A stretch of DNA of 64,000 nt from Lapillicoccus sp. (GTDB lineage: Bacteria; Actinomycetota; Actinomycetes; Actinomycetales; Dermatophilaceae): contig NZ_JANXRJ010000103.1 in the NCBI RefSeq assembly GCF_025353065.1, forward strand, positions 62,001 to 126,000, written 5' to 3'. Below, piece after piece: positions 40,829 to 48,880 of the stretch. The translations under genes were made by a program, and so were the position numbers. Numbering within the stretch: the stretch's first letter is position 1; each line of letters begins with the position of its first letter. The notes below the pieces were generated by a model. That model saw nothing but the letters and a program-made list of their open reading frames with translations. It did not search any database and was not told where the DNA came from.

Positions 40829-42208
40829 TCAGACCTGCTCCGGACTCCCGGTGGGTTCCACACCGAGGTGGGGCAGCAGCTCGCGCGCCAGGGCCGCATA
40901 CACCTCAGTCAGGACGAGCTCGCCGGTGTCGGCGTCGTAGTCGTAGAGCTCGCCGTAGCGTCCCCAGTCGATGGCGATGTCGAGCTGGCGTTCGGTGTCC
41001 TCGCGAGAGAAGCCGCGGCGCAGCAGGTCGCGGAAGAAGTCGTCGCGCAGGGCGCCGTCGTCGCTGTTGTTCAGCGCCGTGCAGATGGTCCTCACCAGGG
41101 GGGCGTGCCGGACGGCGAGCTGGGCGAAGAGCTCCTTGCTGGTCTGGATGTCGGCGGTGTACCAGCCGCGGCCGGTGGCGGTGAGGAAGGCCTGGGCGCC
41201 TTCGACCTCGAGCAGCCCGAGCATCACGGCGGCGTCGACCAGGGGCAGCAGGTCGTCGACCTCGAAGGACAGCTCGGCGGCGAGGTCCGGGAGGTCCGCC
41301 TGCCCGTTGTGCGCGTAGACGATCTCGACGAGGCCGGCGAGGCCACCGAGGCTCGCCGCGGGCAGCGGGTGGGTGAGTGGCCCGGGTGGGGCGACCGAGA
41401 CGGGCCGGGCCGTGCCGCGACCGGTGAGGGCGGCATACAGCTGGTCGACGAGGGCCTCGAACGTCGGGGAGCGGCGATCCCGCGGGCGGGGGAGGTGGAC
41501 CTCCACCTCGGCCTTGAGGTGGCCGGGGTTGGCGCCGAGGACGACGACGCGGTCGGCGAGCAGGACCGCTTCCTCGATGTTGTGGGTCACGATGCAGATC
41601 GCCTTGGTGGGGAAGTCGGGCTCCTCCCAGAGGCGCATCAGCTCGGTCCGCAGGTTCTCCGCCGTCAGGACGTCGAGGGCGGAGAACGGCTCGTCCATGA
41701 GCAGGGCATCAGGTTGCAGGACCAGGGCGCGGGCGAACCCCACGCGCTGACGCATCCCGCCGGACAGCTCCTTGGGGTAAGCGCTCTCGAACCCGTCGAG
41801 CCCGATGACGTCGATCGCCTCGAGCGCGCGGCGGCGGCGCTCGGCGGCCGGCACGCCGAGGGCCTGCAGACCGAGCTCCACGTTGTCCTGGACCGTCAGC
41901 CACGGCATCAGGGCGAAGGACTGGAAGACCATGGCGACACCGGGATTGGCGCCGTTGAGGGGTATGCCGCGATAGCGGACCTCTCCGCGGGTCGGGGCCA
42001 GCAGCCCGGCGATGGCGCGCAGCAGGGTCGACTTGCCGGAACCGGACTTGCCGAGCAGGGCGAGCACCTCGCCCTCGTGCAGGCTCAACGTGATGTCGTC
42101 CAGGACGGCGAGGGTGGCGCCACCGGCAGCGGGGAAGGACGTGAAGAGGTGGTCGACCTCGACGATCGGGGTCCGGACGGCAGCAGGTGCGGTGAGTCGG
42201 GTGGCCAT
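40829..42208 (-). CDS. ABC transporter ATPase (NitT/TauT type) with C-terminal AAA-associated domain
   Basis: A 459-residue ATPase. Walker A is GKSGSGKST (~53-61), the signature LSGGMRQR, and Walker B ALLMDEPFSAL. Residues ~300-445 form the AAA-associated C-terminal domain (LAAELSFEVDDLLPLVDAAVMLGLLE; later RRGFSREDTERQLDIAIDWGRYGELYDYD). That domain marks a branch of NitT/TauT-like transporters without obvious binding proteins. AGGAGG precedes ATG 42208, and only 11 nt separate it from the permease gene. Substrate is not known; the adjacent metal-type ArsR regulator points to a metal, by inference. Confidence 0.85.
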   Translation of the reverse strand: MATRLTAPAAVRTPIVEVDHLFTSFPAAGGATLAVLDDITLSLHEGEVLALLGKSGSGKSTLLRAIAGLLAPTRGEVRYRGIPLNGANPGVAMVFQSFALMPWLTVQDNVELGLQALGVPAAERRRRALEAIDVIGLDGFESAYPKELSGGMRQRVGFARALVLQPDALLMDEPFSALDVLTAENLRTELMRLWEEPDFPTKAICIVTHNIEEAVLLADRVVVLGANPGHLKAEVEVHLPRPRDRRSPTFEALVDQLYAALTGRGTARPVSVAPPGPLTHPLPAASLGGLAGLVEIVYAHNGQADLPDLAAELSFEVDDLLPLVDAAVMLGLLEVEGAQAFLTATGRGWYTADIQTSKELFAQLAVRHAPLVRTICTALNNSDDGALRDDFFRDLLRRGFSREDTERQLDIAIDWGRYGELYDYDADTGELVLTEVYAALARELLPHLGVEPTGSPEQV

Positions 42209-42219
42209 GGCGGCACCTC

Positions 42220-43968
42220 CTAGGAGGACTGGATCGAGTATCGGGTGGCGGCGACGCGATAGAGGCGTCTCCAGAACAGGCGGTTGAGACCGACGACGTA
42301 GACGGTCATGACGGCGACGCCGACGAGGGTCCGGGGGAAGTCGCCGGCCGCGGTGGAGTGGGAGATGTAGGCGCCCAGACCGGTCGCCGTCAAGGTGTGG
42401 CCTCCGTAGCTGACGACCTCGGCGACGATGGAGGCGTTCCAGGCCCCACCGGCAGCGGTGATGCCGCCGGTGACCCAGGCGCTGAAGACCGCCGGCAGGA
42501 TCAGACGGCGCCAGCGCAGCAGCCGGGGCAGGCGGAGGCTGGTCGCGGCCTCGCGCAGGTCGATCGGGATGGCGGACGCGCCGGCGATGACGTTGAACAG
42601 GATGTACCACTGGGCGCCGAGGCTCATCAACAGGATTCCGCCGAGGTTGATGCTGACGCCGGTGTCGATGAGGGCGAGGGTGAACAGCGGGAAGAGGAAG
42701 TTCGCCGGGAAGCTGGCCAGCACCTGCACGACGGGCTGGGCGAACCGGCAGACCCGCGGGTTCATCCCGATCCACACCCCGATGGGCACCCAGACCAGGG
42801 TCCCGACGACGACGAGGACGATCACCCGGGCGAAGGTGACCAGGCCCAGCACGAACGCGTGTCCGAACTCGGCCAGCCCGGCGGTGCCGGCGACGTAGGA
42901 CAGCAGGCCCCACAGCCCCCAGGCGACGGCCGCGGCATACAGGACCACGAAGACGACGTCGCCGACGCGCCGTCGGGCGGGGTTGGCCAGCAGCGGGTAC
43001 TCGGCCAGGCCGAACCGCCGGGTGACCCGGTCCAGGCCTCGTCCGGCCGGGTGGGCGGCGCGGGCGATCAGCGCCGGGACGGCGGATCGGCGCAGCAGAT
43101 CGAGGACGAGGCTGCGGGGGGCTTCGGCGCTGGTCGAGTCACCGAGCCGGAACCGTTCGGCCCACGCGGTCAGCGGGCGCCAGAACAGCAGGTTGACCCC
43201 GACGACCATGACGATCATGACGCCGATGGCGAGGAACATCCGGCCGAGTTGCTGGCGGGTGCTGGCGGCGGCGACATAGCTGCCGATCCCCGGCAGGGCG
43301 TAGGTGTGGTTGTTGACGCTGAGGACCTCGGAGGCGATCAGGAAGAACCAGCCGCCGCCGAAGCTCATCATCCCGTTCCAGACCAGCGGGATCATCCCGT
43401 GGGGCACGTCGAGACGCCAGAAGCGCTGCCACTTGGTCAGGCGCAGGATCCGGGCGGCCTCGTCCAGCTCGCGCGGCTGGCTGACCAGCGACTGGTAGAA
43501 CGCGAAGGTCATGTTCCAGGCCTGCGAGGTGAAGATCGCGAAGACCGAGGCGCACTCGACGCCGAGCACAGTGTGCGGGAAGAGCGCCAGCCACAGGCTG
43601 AGGGTGATCGACAGGAAGGCCAGCACCGGGACCGACTGGAGGACGTCGAGCACGGGCAGCAGGACCTTCTCGGCCCGACGCAGACGGGCGGCCGCCGTCG
43701 CGTAGACGAACGTGAACACCAGCGACACCGCCAGAGCGGCGAACATCCGCAGCAGCGACCGCAGCGCGTAGTAGGGCAGGTTGGCCGGGTCGGTCGAGAC
43801 CGAGGCCGGCGCGGTGACCGGGGAGAATGGCGCCGTGACACCCTGGCCCAGTCGGACGAGCAGCCAGAACAGCACCGCCATCCCGGCCAGCACCAGGGCG
43901 TCGGCCCCGTATCTGCTCACCGGGCGGGACAGCGCGCCGTCGGTCGAGTAGGGACGCAGCAGGGACAT
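42220..43968 (-). CDS. Fused double ABC permease
   Basis: A 582-residue protein with two BPD_transp_1 domains in tandem. The first has an EAA-like loop near ELDEAARILRLTKWQRFWRL; the second has DLREAATSLRLPRLLRWRRL. Each half has about six helices and ends in a similar VLFWR/NRLFWRR segment, indicating an internal duplication, so one polypeptide can supply the whole membrane channel. GGAGGTG lies just before ATG 43968. No substrate-binding protein gene accompanies it. It is divergent from the ArsR regulator. Confidence 0.87.
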   Translation of the reverse strand: MSLLRPYSTDGALSRPVSRYGADALVLAGMAVLFWLLVRLGQGVTAPFSPVTAPASVSTDPANLPYYALRSLLRMFAALAVSLVFTFVYATAAARLRRAEKVLLPVLDVLQSVPVLAFLSITLSLWLALFPHTVLGVECASVFAIFTSQAWNMTFAFYQSLVSQPRELDEAARILRLTKWQRFWRLDVPHGMIPLVWNGMMSFGGGWFFLIASEVLSVNNHTYALPGIGSYVAAASTRQQLGRMFLAIGVMIVMVVGVNLLFWRPLTAWAERFRLGDSTSAEAPRSLVLDLLRRSAVPALIARAAHPAGRGLDRVTRRFGLAEYPLLANPARRRVGDVVFVVLYAAAVAWGLWGLLSYVAGTAGLAEFGHAFVLGLVTFARVIVLVVVGTLVWVPIGVWIGMNPRVCRFAQPVVQVLASFPANFLFPLFTLALIDTGVSINLGGILLMSLGAQWYILFNVIAGASAIPIDLREAATSLRLPRLLRWRRLILPAVFSAWVTGGITAAGGAWNASIVAEVVSYGGHTLTATGLGAYISHSTAAGDFPRTLVGVAVMTVYVVGLNRLFWRRLYRVAATRYSIQSS

Positions 43969-44028
43969 GGGCACCTCCACGGGCGCGGAATGGGTGGGCC
44001 GCGCGCGAGGAGGACGCCGATGAACCGG

Positions 44029-44085
44029 CTAGCTCGCGGACGACGGGACGAGTCGAGGGGACGAACTATGGGCATCGCCAGTCAT
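44029..44085 (-). CDS. Possible 18-residue leader peptide of the ABC operon
   Basis: MTGDAHSSSPRLVPSSAS, with GGAGGTG 7 nt before its ATG, sits between the likely promoter near 44140 and the permease start. The strong ribosome site is the only support. It could be a regulatory upstream ORF or chance; a plus-strand 48-codon frame with its own GAGGAGG (44020-44166) overlaps it. Confidence 0.3.
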   Translation of the reverse strand: MTGDAHSSSPRLVPSSAS

Positions 44086-44147
44086 CGCGCCCACCTCCGT
44101 CGCCTCGTCGTCCCGACCATCCATGCAGCGAAAGATTACCCGCCATT

Positions 44148-44162
44148 CAACCAGTTGCGCAA
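44148..44162. promoter_or_regulatory. Overlapping palindromes in the arsR/ABC divergent promoter
   Basis: CAACCAGTTG (44148-44157) and TTGCGCAA (44155-44162) are perfect palindromes sharing TTG, in an A/T-richer patch (flanked by ATT and ATGAAAG) 32 bp before the arsR start. This is a likely ArsR operator controlling both directions. Confidence 0.5.
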
Positions 44163-44193
44163 ATGAAAGAAGCCTGGGAGAGTCGGCGACCTG

Positions 44194-44631
44194 ATGGCCT
44201 ACCCCACGCAGATCACCACCGACCAGCTCGACGCCGCTGCACTCACGTTCGACCTGCTCTCCGTGCCCGGCCGGCTGCACCTGGTCTGGCTGCTCGGCAC
44301 CGGCGAGCTGGACGTCACGACCCTCGCCCAGAGCACCGGCGCATCGATCCCCGCGACCAGCCAGCAGCTGGCCAAGCTCCGTGCGGCGGGGGTCGTCGCC
44401 GCGCGGCGCGACGGCCGCCGACAGCTCTACCGGGTCGAGGACCCCCACATCCTGGTCGTCATCGAGCAGATGTTCGGCCACATCGGCGGGGACGGCACCA
44501 TCACTCCCGACCCGGGTCAGGCCCGACCGCCGCGACGGCCGCGGTTCGCCGATGTCGCCGATGTGGCCGAGGTCGTCGAGCGCGAGGACCAGCAGGGCCG
44601 CCCCGAGCTCAGCCGGCCAGGCCCTTCATGA
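44194..44631 (+). CDS. ArsR/SmtB family regulator with alpha5-type metal site
   Basis: A 145-residue winged-helix protein: [22 protein letters not shown], then [30 protein letters not shown]. The following helix reads [18 protein letters not shown], i.e. D-x-H-x10-H, the spacing of the alpha5 site of SmtB/CzrA/NmtR zinc, cobalt and nickel sensors; the usual fourth ligand is replaced by GGD. It has no alpha3N CxC site. It is divergent from the ABC transporter and probably represses it until metal is bound. Its last 23 bp overlap the end of sucD on the opposite strand. Confidence 0.82.
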   Translation: MAYPTQITTDQLDAAALTFDLLSVPGRLHLVWLLGTGELDVTTLAQSTGASIPATSQQLAKLRAAGVVAARRDGRRQLYRVEDPHILVVIEQMFGHIGGDGTITPDPGQARPPRRPRFADVADVAEVVEREDQQGRPELSRPGPS

Positions 44632-45502
44632 TCTCGCGCATCAGGTCGGCCGTCTCGGAGGGCGTCTTGCCGACCTTGACGCCGGCGGCCTCGAGGGCCT
44701 TCTTCTTGCCCTGGGCGGTCCCGGACGAGCCGGACACGATCGCGCCCGCGTGGCCCATCGTCTTGCCCTCGGGGGCGGTGAAGCCGGCGACGTAGCCGAC
44801 GACCGGCTTGGTGACGTGCTCCTTGATGTAGGCCGCCGCGCGCTCCTCGGCGTCCCCGCCGATCTCACCGATCATCACGATCGCGTCGGTGTCGGGGTCG
44901 TTCTGGAACGCCTCGAGGCAGTCGATGTGCGTCGTCCCGATGATCGGGTCACCGCCGATGCCGACGCCGGAGGAGAAGCCGATGTCGCGCAGCTCGTACA
45001 TCATCTGGTAGGTCAGCGTGCCCGACTTCGAGACCAGGCCGATCCGACCGGGGCCGGCGATGTCGTTGGGGATGATGCCGACGTTGGACATTCCGGGGCT
45101 GATGAGACCAGGACAGTTGGGGCCGATGAGCCGCGTCGTGCCCTTGTCCTGCGCGTAGGCGAAGAACTCCGCCGTGTCCCTGACTGCGATGCCTTCGGTG
45201 ATGATCACGCAGAGCGGGATCGCCGCGTCGATGGCCTCGATGACGGCGGCCTTGGCGAACGCCGGGGGGACGAAGACGACGGAGACGTCGGCGCCGGTCG
45301 CCTCGACCGCCTCGGCGACCGTGCCGAACACCGGGATGGTCACCCCGCCCGGGAAGTCGACCTTGTCGCCGGCCTTGCGCGGGTTGACGCCACCGACCAC
45401 CTTGCTGCCGAAGGCGAGCATCAGGGTCGTGTGCTTCATGCCCACCGAGCCCGTCATGCCCTGGACGATGATCTTGCTGTCCTCGTTGAGGAAGATTGCC
45501 AT
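44609..45502 (-). CDS. sucD: Succinyl-CoA synthetase alpha subunit
   Basis: A 297-residue SucD. The N-terminal CoA-binding Rossmann domain reads [27 protein letters not shown] is present, and the phosphohistidine H251 lies in [10 protein letters not shown]. With SucC it makes ATP or GTP from succinyl-CoA in the TCA cycle. GGAGAAG lies a few bases before ATG 45502. It follows sucC by 15 nt. Its 3' end overlaps the arsR coding region on the other strand. Confidence 0.96.
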   Translation of the reverse strand: MAIFLNEDSKIIVQGMTGSVGMKHTTLMLAFGSKVVGGVNPRKAGDKVDFPGGVTIPVFGTVAEAVEATGADVSVVFVPPAFAKAAVIEAIDAAIPLCVIITEGIAVRDTAEFFAYAQDKGTTRLIGPNCPGLISPGMSNVGIIPNDIAGPGRIGLVSKSGTLTYQMMYELRDIGFSSGVGIGGDPIIGTTHIDCLEAFQNDPDTDAIVMIGEIGGDAEERAAAYIKEHVTKPVVGYVAGFTAPEGKTMGHAGAIVSGSSGTAQGKKKALEAAGVKVGKTPSETADLMREIMKGLAG

Positions 45503-45517
45503 TGTCTTCTCCGTCCC

Positions 45518-46720
45518 TTACTTCGCGGCCGCGGCGAGCTCGGCGGCCTTGCGGGCCGCTCCGTCCATGGTCTCTTCGATGCTGACGAGGGGGTGGTTCC
45601 GCTCGGCGAGGATCCGTCGGCCCTCCTCGACGTTGTTGCCGTCGAGCCGGACGACGAGCGGCTTCGTCGCGTCGGCGCCCAGCCGGTCGAGCGCACCCAC
45701 GATGCCGTTGGCCACCTCGTCGCACGAGGTGATGCCGCCGAAGACGTTGACGAAGACCGACTTCACCTGCTCGTCACTGAGGATGATGTGCATCCCGTTG
45801 GCCATCACCTCGGCCGAGGCGCCGCCACCGATGTCGAGGAAGTTCGCCGGCCTGGGCGGGGTCGCGAGGCCCTGCTCGGCCGCGACCGTCTCACCGGCAT
45901 ACGCGACGACGTCGAGGGTCGACATCACGAGACCGGCGCCGTTGCCGATGATCCCGACGTCGCCGTCGAGCTTGACGTAGTTGAGGTGCTTCTCCTTGGC
46001 CGCCGCCTCCAGCGGGTCCGCGGCCGCGGTGTCCTCGAGCGAGGCGTGGTCCGGGTGGCGGAAACCGGCGTTCTCGTCGAGGGTGACCTTGCCGTCGAGG
46101 GCGACGATCGAGCCGTCCTCGGTCTTGACCAGCGGGTTGACCTCGACCAGCGTCGCGTCCTCCTCGCGGTAGACGTCCCACAGGCGCTCGAGCACGGGCG
46201 CGATCGCGGCACCGGTCTCCGCATCGAAGCCCGCCGCCGCGACGATCTCGGCCGCCTTGGCGGCGTCGATACCGACGTTGGGGTCGACGGGGACGCGCGC
46301 GAGGGCGTCCGGACGCTCGACCGCGAGCTGCTCGATCTCCATCCCGCCCTCCTTGCTGCACATCGCCAGGTAGGAGCGGTTGGCCCGGTCGAGCAGCACC
46401 GAGAAGTAGTACTCCTCCGCGATCTTCGCGCCGGCGGCGACCATCACGCGGTGCACCGTGTGGCCCTTGATGTCCATACCGAGGATCGCCTCCGCCGCCT
46501 CGGCGGCCGCCTCGGGCGAGGTCGCGACCTTGACGCCGCCGGCCTTGCCGCGCCCACCGGCCTTGACCTGCGCCTTGACGACGACGACGCCGCCGCTGCC
46601 GGCCCCGACGGTCTCGGCGGCGGCACGGACGCCGTCCGCGGTGTCCGCGACGACACCGGCAAGCACGGGAACGCCGTGTGCCTCGAACATGTCGCGCGCC
46701 TGGTACTCAAAGAGATCCAC
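45518..46720 (-). CDS. sucC: Succinyl-CoA synthetase beta subunit
   Basis: A 400-residue ATP-grasp protein: [22 protein letters not shown] at the N-terminus, [19 protein letters not shown] for nucleotide binding, and the C-terminal [13 protein letters not shown] and [15 protein letters not shown] motifs. It forms the nucleotide- and succinate-binding subunit with SucD. It heads the sucC-sucD operon; the 158 bp before it contain no obvious operator. Confidence 0.96.
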   Translation of the reverse strand: MDLFEYQARDMFEAHGVPVLAGVVADTADGVRAAAETVGAGSGGVVVVKAQVKAGGRGKAGGVKVATSPEAAAEAAEAILGMDIKGHTVHRVMVAAGAKIAEEYYFSVLLDRANRSYLAMCSKEGGMEIEQLAVERPDALARVPVDPNVGIDAAKAAEIVAAAGFDAETGAAIAPVLERLWDVYREEDATLVEVNPLVKTEDGSIVALDGKVTLDENAGFRHPDHASLEDTAAADPLEAAAKEKHLNYVKLDGDVGIIGNGAGLVMSTLDVVAYAGETVAAEQGLATPPRPANFLDIGGGASAEVMANGMHIILSDEQVKSVFVNVFGGITSCDEVANGIVGALDRLGADATKPLVVRLDGNNVEEGRRILAERNHPLVSIEETMDGAARKAAELAAAAK

Positions 46721-46878
46721 GGGTCATCGTCCCATCGTCGGAAACAGGCGGAAAGGCTCGAGCGCTTCGGCATCGATCCTCGCGGACTCTATCGGCCCCG
46801 TCCCAGGGGATTCACCCACCGCATGCTCCCGATGGGACCAATCTCACCTGTCCCCGGCGGTCGGCTCCCGCAGCCCGG

Positions 46879-47916
46879 TCAGCCGACCTGGACCGGCTGC
46901 CCCTGCGGCACCAGCAGGATCCAGACCTGCCCGCTCGCGAGAGGGATCATCGCGCCACCGCTCGTGTATGCGGTGGGGGCGCCCGAGGTCGGCCGCGACC
47001 AGGTGCCGACCCAAGACCGCCCGTCGCGCAGCACGGTCACCGCGCCGGACCCGACGACCTCCGCGATCGGGGACTGCACGCCGTTGACGTCGCGGTTGGC
47101 CGAGAGGTAGGTGTGGACCTGCTGGACGATGACGGTCGCGGCCGCGTGCTGCGTGCCGTCGGCATCGATGTCGGCACGCCCGTCGGTCGTGACCAGGTAG
47201 CGCTTCCGGGGGGCGTCCCAGCTCAGCGAGATCCGCGAGGCGGCCCAGGCCGTCGCGACCGACGTGCCGGGGGCCCCACCCGGGAGTGCGGGGCCGAAGT
47301 GGAGGCCGGTGTCGCCCGGCGCCACGCTCCCCCCCGCTCGGGCGAGCAGGGCCGTGGGGTCGCCGATGACGTTGTAGGGCGCCGGCCGGTTGCCGGCCCG
47401 TCGGAAACCCACCTGCGAGGCGTCGAAGGACAGGTTCACCTGGACGCCGTGGGAGAGGGTGGCCAGGGTGCCGGCCGACGCACCCGAGAAGGCGAAAGCG
47501 ACCCGCCCGTAGTCCGCCAGGATGTTGTTGTCCGACTCACGTCCGCTGCGGACCGGTCCGATCTCCGTCGGCATGGTCGAGGACCAGATCGCCAGCAGCC
47601 TGGTCAGGCCGGCCTCGACCGGCTCGACGTAGACGACATCGGCCTTCGACACGCCCACGCGGGGACGGGAGGCGTTGGTGTTGTCGATCTTGGCAGCGAG
47701 GACCGGCCCGCCCGTGAGCCCGGGCAGGGCAGCCGGCGGGGGCGGGGTCGTCGGCGTCGGCGTCGGCGTCGGCGAGGACGTCGTGCTGGTCGAGGTGCTG
47801 GCCGGCGCGGTCGCGTGGGTCGTCGCGGGGGCGGACGAGCAGGCGGCGACCGCGGCGACCGCCAGGGCGACGACGACGGCGGGTCGGGACGAGCGGGCGA
47901 AGAGGCGACGGGACAT
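46879..47916 (-). CDS. DUF3048 domain lipoprotein (YerB-like)
   Basis: A 345-residue secreted lipoprotein. A signal sequence ends in the lipobox AVAACSS, a Thr/Ser/Pro-rich linker follows (~35-60), then the DUF3048 domain with VLAAKIDNTNASRPRVGVSKADVVYVEPVEAGLTR and ESDNNILADYGRVAFAFSGAS, and the C-terminal part AATVIVQQVHTYLSANRD. Cell-surface protein of unknown role. ATG 47916 is preceded by TAGCCT 8 nt upstream (47930-47925 on the minus strand), fitting a nearly leaderless mRNA. Confidence 0.85.
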   Translation of the reverse strand: MSRRLFARSSRPAVVVALAVAAVAACSSAPATTHATAPASTSTSTTSSPTPTPTPTTPPPPAALPGLTGGPVLAAKIDNTNASRPRVGVSKADVVYVEPVEAGLTRLLAIWSSTMPTEIGPVRSGRESDNNILADYGRVAFAFSGASAGTLATLSHGVQVNLSFDASQVGFRRAGNRPAPYNVIGDPTALLARAGGSVAPGDTGLHFGPALPGGAPGTSVATAWAASRISLSWDAPRKRYLVTTDGRADIDADGTQHAAATVIVQQVHTYLSANRDVNGVQSPIAEVVGSGAVTVLRDGRSWVGTWSRPTSGAPTAYTSGGAMIPLASGQVWILLVPQGQPVQVG

Positions 47917-47991
47917 GGGCGCTGAGGCTAGGTCATGGCGCTGCAAAGCCCGCTCAGGATCCCGCACCGACCGGCAGCGGCTGCGGATGGC

Positions 47992-48033
47992 GGTTGTGGG
48001 GCGGGGCCGCTGAGGGGAACCCGCCCCACAACC
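47992..48033 (-). terminator. Strong 14-bp hairpin downstream of the 6C RNA
   Basis: GGTTGTGGGGCGGG (47992-48005) and CCCGCCCCACAACC (48020-48033) are perfectly complementary around a 14-nt loop. It lies before the DUF3048 lipoprotein promoter and after the predicted RNA; no U-run follows. Confidence 0.5.
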
Positions 48034-48054
48034 GTCGGTTGTCGGGCGACGCGG

Positions 48055-48190
48055 GGCGGGCCTGTGGCCCGCCGCTGATGTCGGAGGTCCAACACCATCC
48101 CGTGGTCTCGCTGGGGGGGCGAGTCCAGGGTCCGGTCCGTCGTCCGGTGGACGCCTCGGAACATTGGGGGGCTGGCCCGAGGCGTCGTCC
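48055..48190 (-). ncRNA. 6C RNA (actinobacterial two-hairpin RNA with C-run loops)
   Basis: On the minus strand, hairpin 1 (48186-48150) has a 10-bp stem, GACGCCTCGG/CCGAGGCGTC, with six consecutive C in its loop. Hairpin 2 (48126-48104) pairs GGACTCG with CGAGACC (one A-A mismatch) around a loop with seven C. A third stem, GGCGGGCC/GGCCCGCC with a 3-nt loop (48073-48055), follows. Two hairpins with loops of at least six C define the 6C RNA motif, conserved in actinobacteria (B11 in M. tuberculosis). Upstream, 48225-48290 is AT-richer and may hold its promoter. The assignment is from structure, not a covariance search. Confidence 0.65.
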
Positions 48191-48344
48191 CCCATCGTCA
48201 GGCACGAAACGGGCCGAGGTCTGCGGCTTTACCAAGACTTTAACGTCGAGCGCGAACTATTCATGTGATGACTATCGCTTGCCTGCGGTGACCGCCCGGC
48301 GGCGATCCCTCCAAGGCGCCTACGCCGGTCGCCGTGCAGGCAGG
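48191..48344. other. Gene-free stretch between the 6C RNA and the B12-binding gene
   Basis: No coding potential seen. The part 48225-48290 is markedly A+T-richer than the surrounding DNA (TTTACC, ACTTTAACG, ACTATTCATG), fitting a promoter for the RNA transcribed leftwards. The remainder is the 3' flank of the B12-binding gene. Confidence 0.4.
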
Positions 48345-48761
48345 TCAGCGGTCCGGGTCCACGTGGACCCGGATCCACTCGACGATCTCAGTGCTCGTCG
48401 CACCCGGGGTGAAGACCTTCGCGACACCCATCCGCTCGAGCTCCGGCAGGTCCTCGGCGGGGACGATGCCGCCGCCGAAGACGACGATGTCCGAGGCATC
48501 GCGCTCCTTCAGCAGGGCGACGACCTTCGCGAAGAGGGTCATGTGCGCCCCGGAGAGGACGGACAGGCCCACGGCGTCAGCGTCCTCCTGGATCGCCGCT
48601 TCGACGATCTGCTCCGGGGTCTGGTGCAGGCCGGTGTAGACGACCTCCATCCCCGCATCGCGCAGTGCCCGGGCGACGAACTTCGCGCCCCGGTCGTGGC
48701 CGTCGAGACCCGGCTTCGCGACGACGACGCGGATGACGGACGCGGTGGTCGACTCGGTCAT
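48345..48761 (-). CDS. Stand-alone cobalamin-binding domain protein (methylmalonyl-CoA mutase C-terminal type)
   Basis: A 138-residue B12-binding domain: [26 protein letters not shown] contains the DxHxxG cobalt-ligand motif, followed by GLSVLSGAH and [11 protein letters not shown], as in the small domain of methylmalonyl-CoA mutase. No mutase catalytic domain is encoded nearby, so it may complement a distant large subunit of the two-component mutase type. ATG 48761 is preceded by TACGCT 6 nt upstream (minus strand), suggesting a leaderless mRNA. Confidence 0.88.
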   Translation of the reverse strand: MTESTTASVIRVVVAKPGLDGHDRGAKFVARALRDAGMEVVYTGLHQTPEQIVEAAIQEDADAVGLSVLSGAHMTLFAKVVALLKERDASDIVVFGGGIVPAEDLPELERMGVAKVFTPGATSTEIVEWIRVHVDPDR

Positions 48762-48767
48762 GACCGC

Positions 48768-48773
48768 AGCGTA
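48768..48773 (-). promoter_or_regulatory. Leaderless promoter -10 box for the B12-binding gene
   Basis: TACGCT on the minus strand, 6 nt before ATG 48761, with no Shine-Dalgarno sequence. Confidence 0.45.
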
Positions 48774-48880
48774 GCGAGAACCAGCCCCTGCCTCTCGGGG
48801 ATGGTCGATTGCTCCCATACCAGTCATGTCTCTCTGAACGAAGGCGGTCGGCGGTCATGCCGGGTTACTGTCAAGTCACC

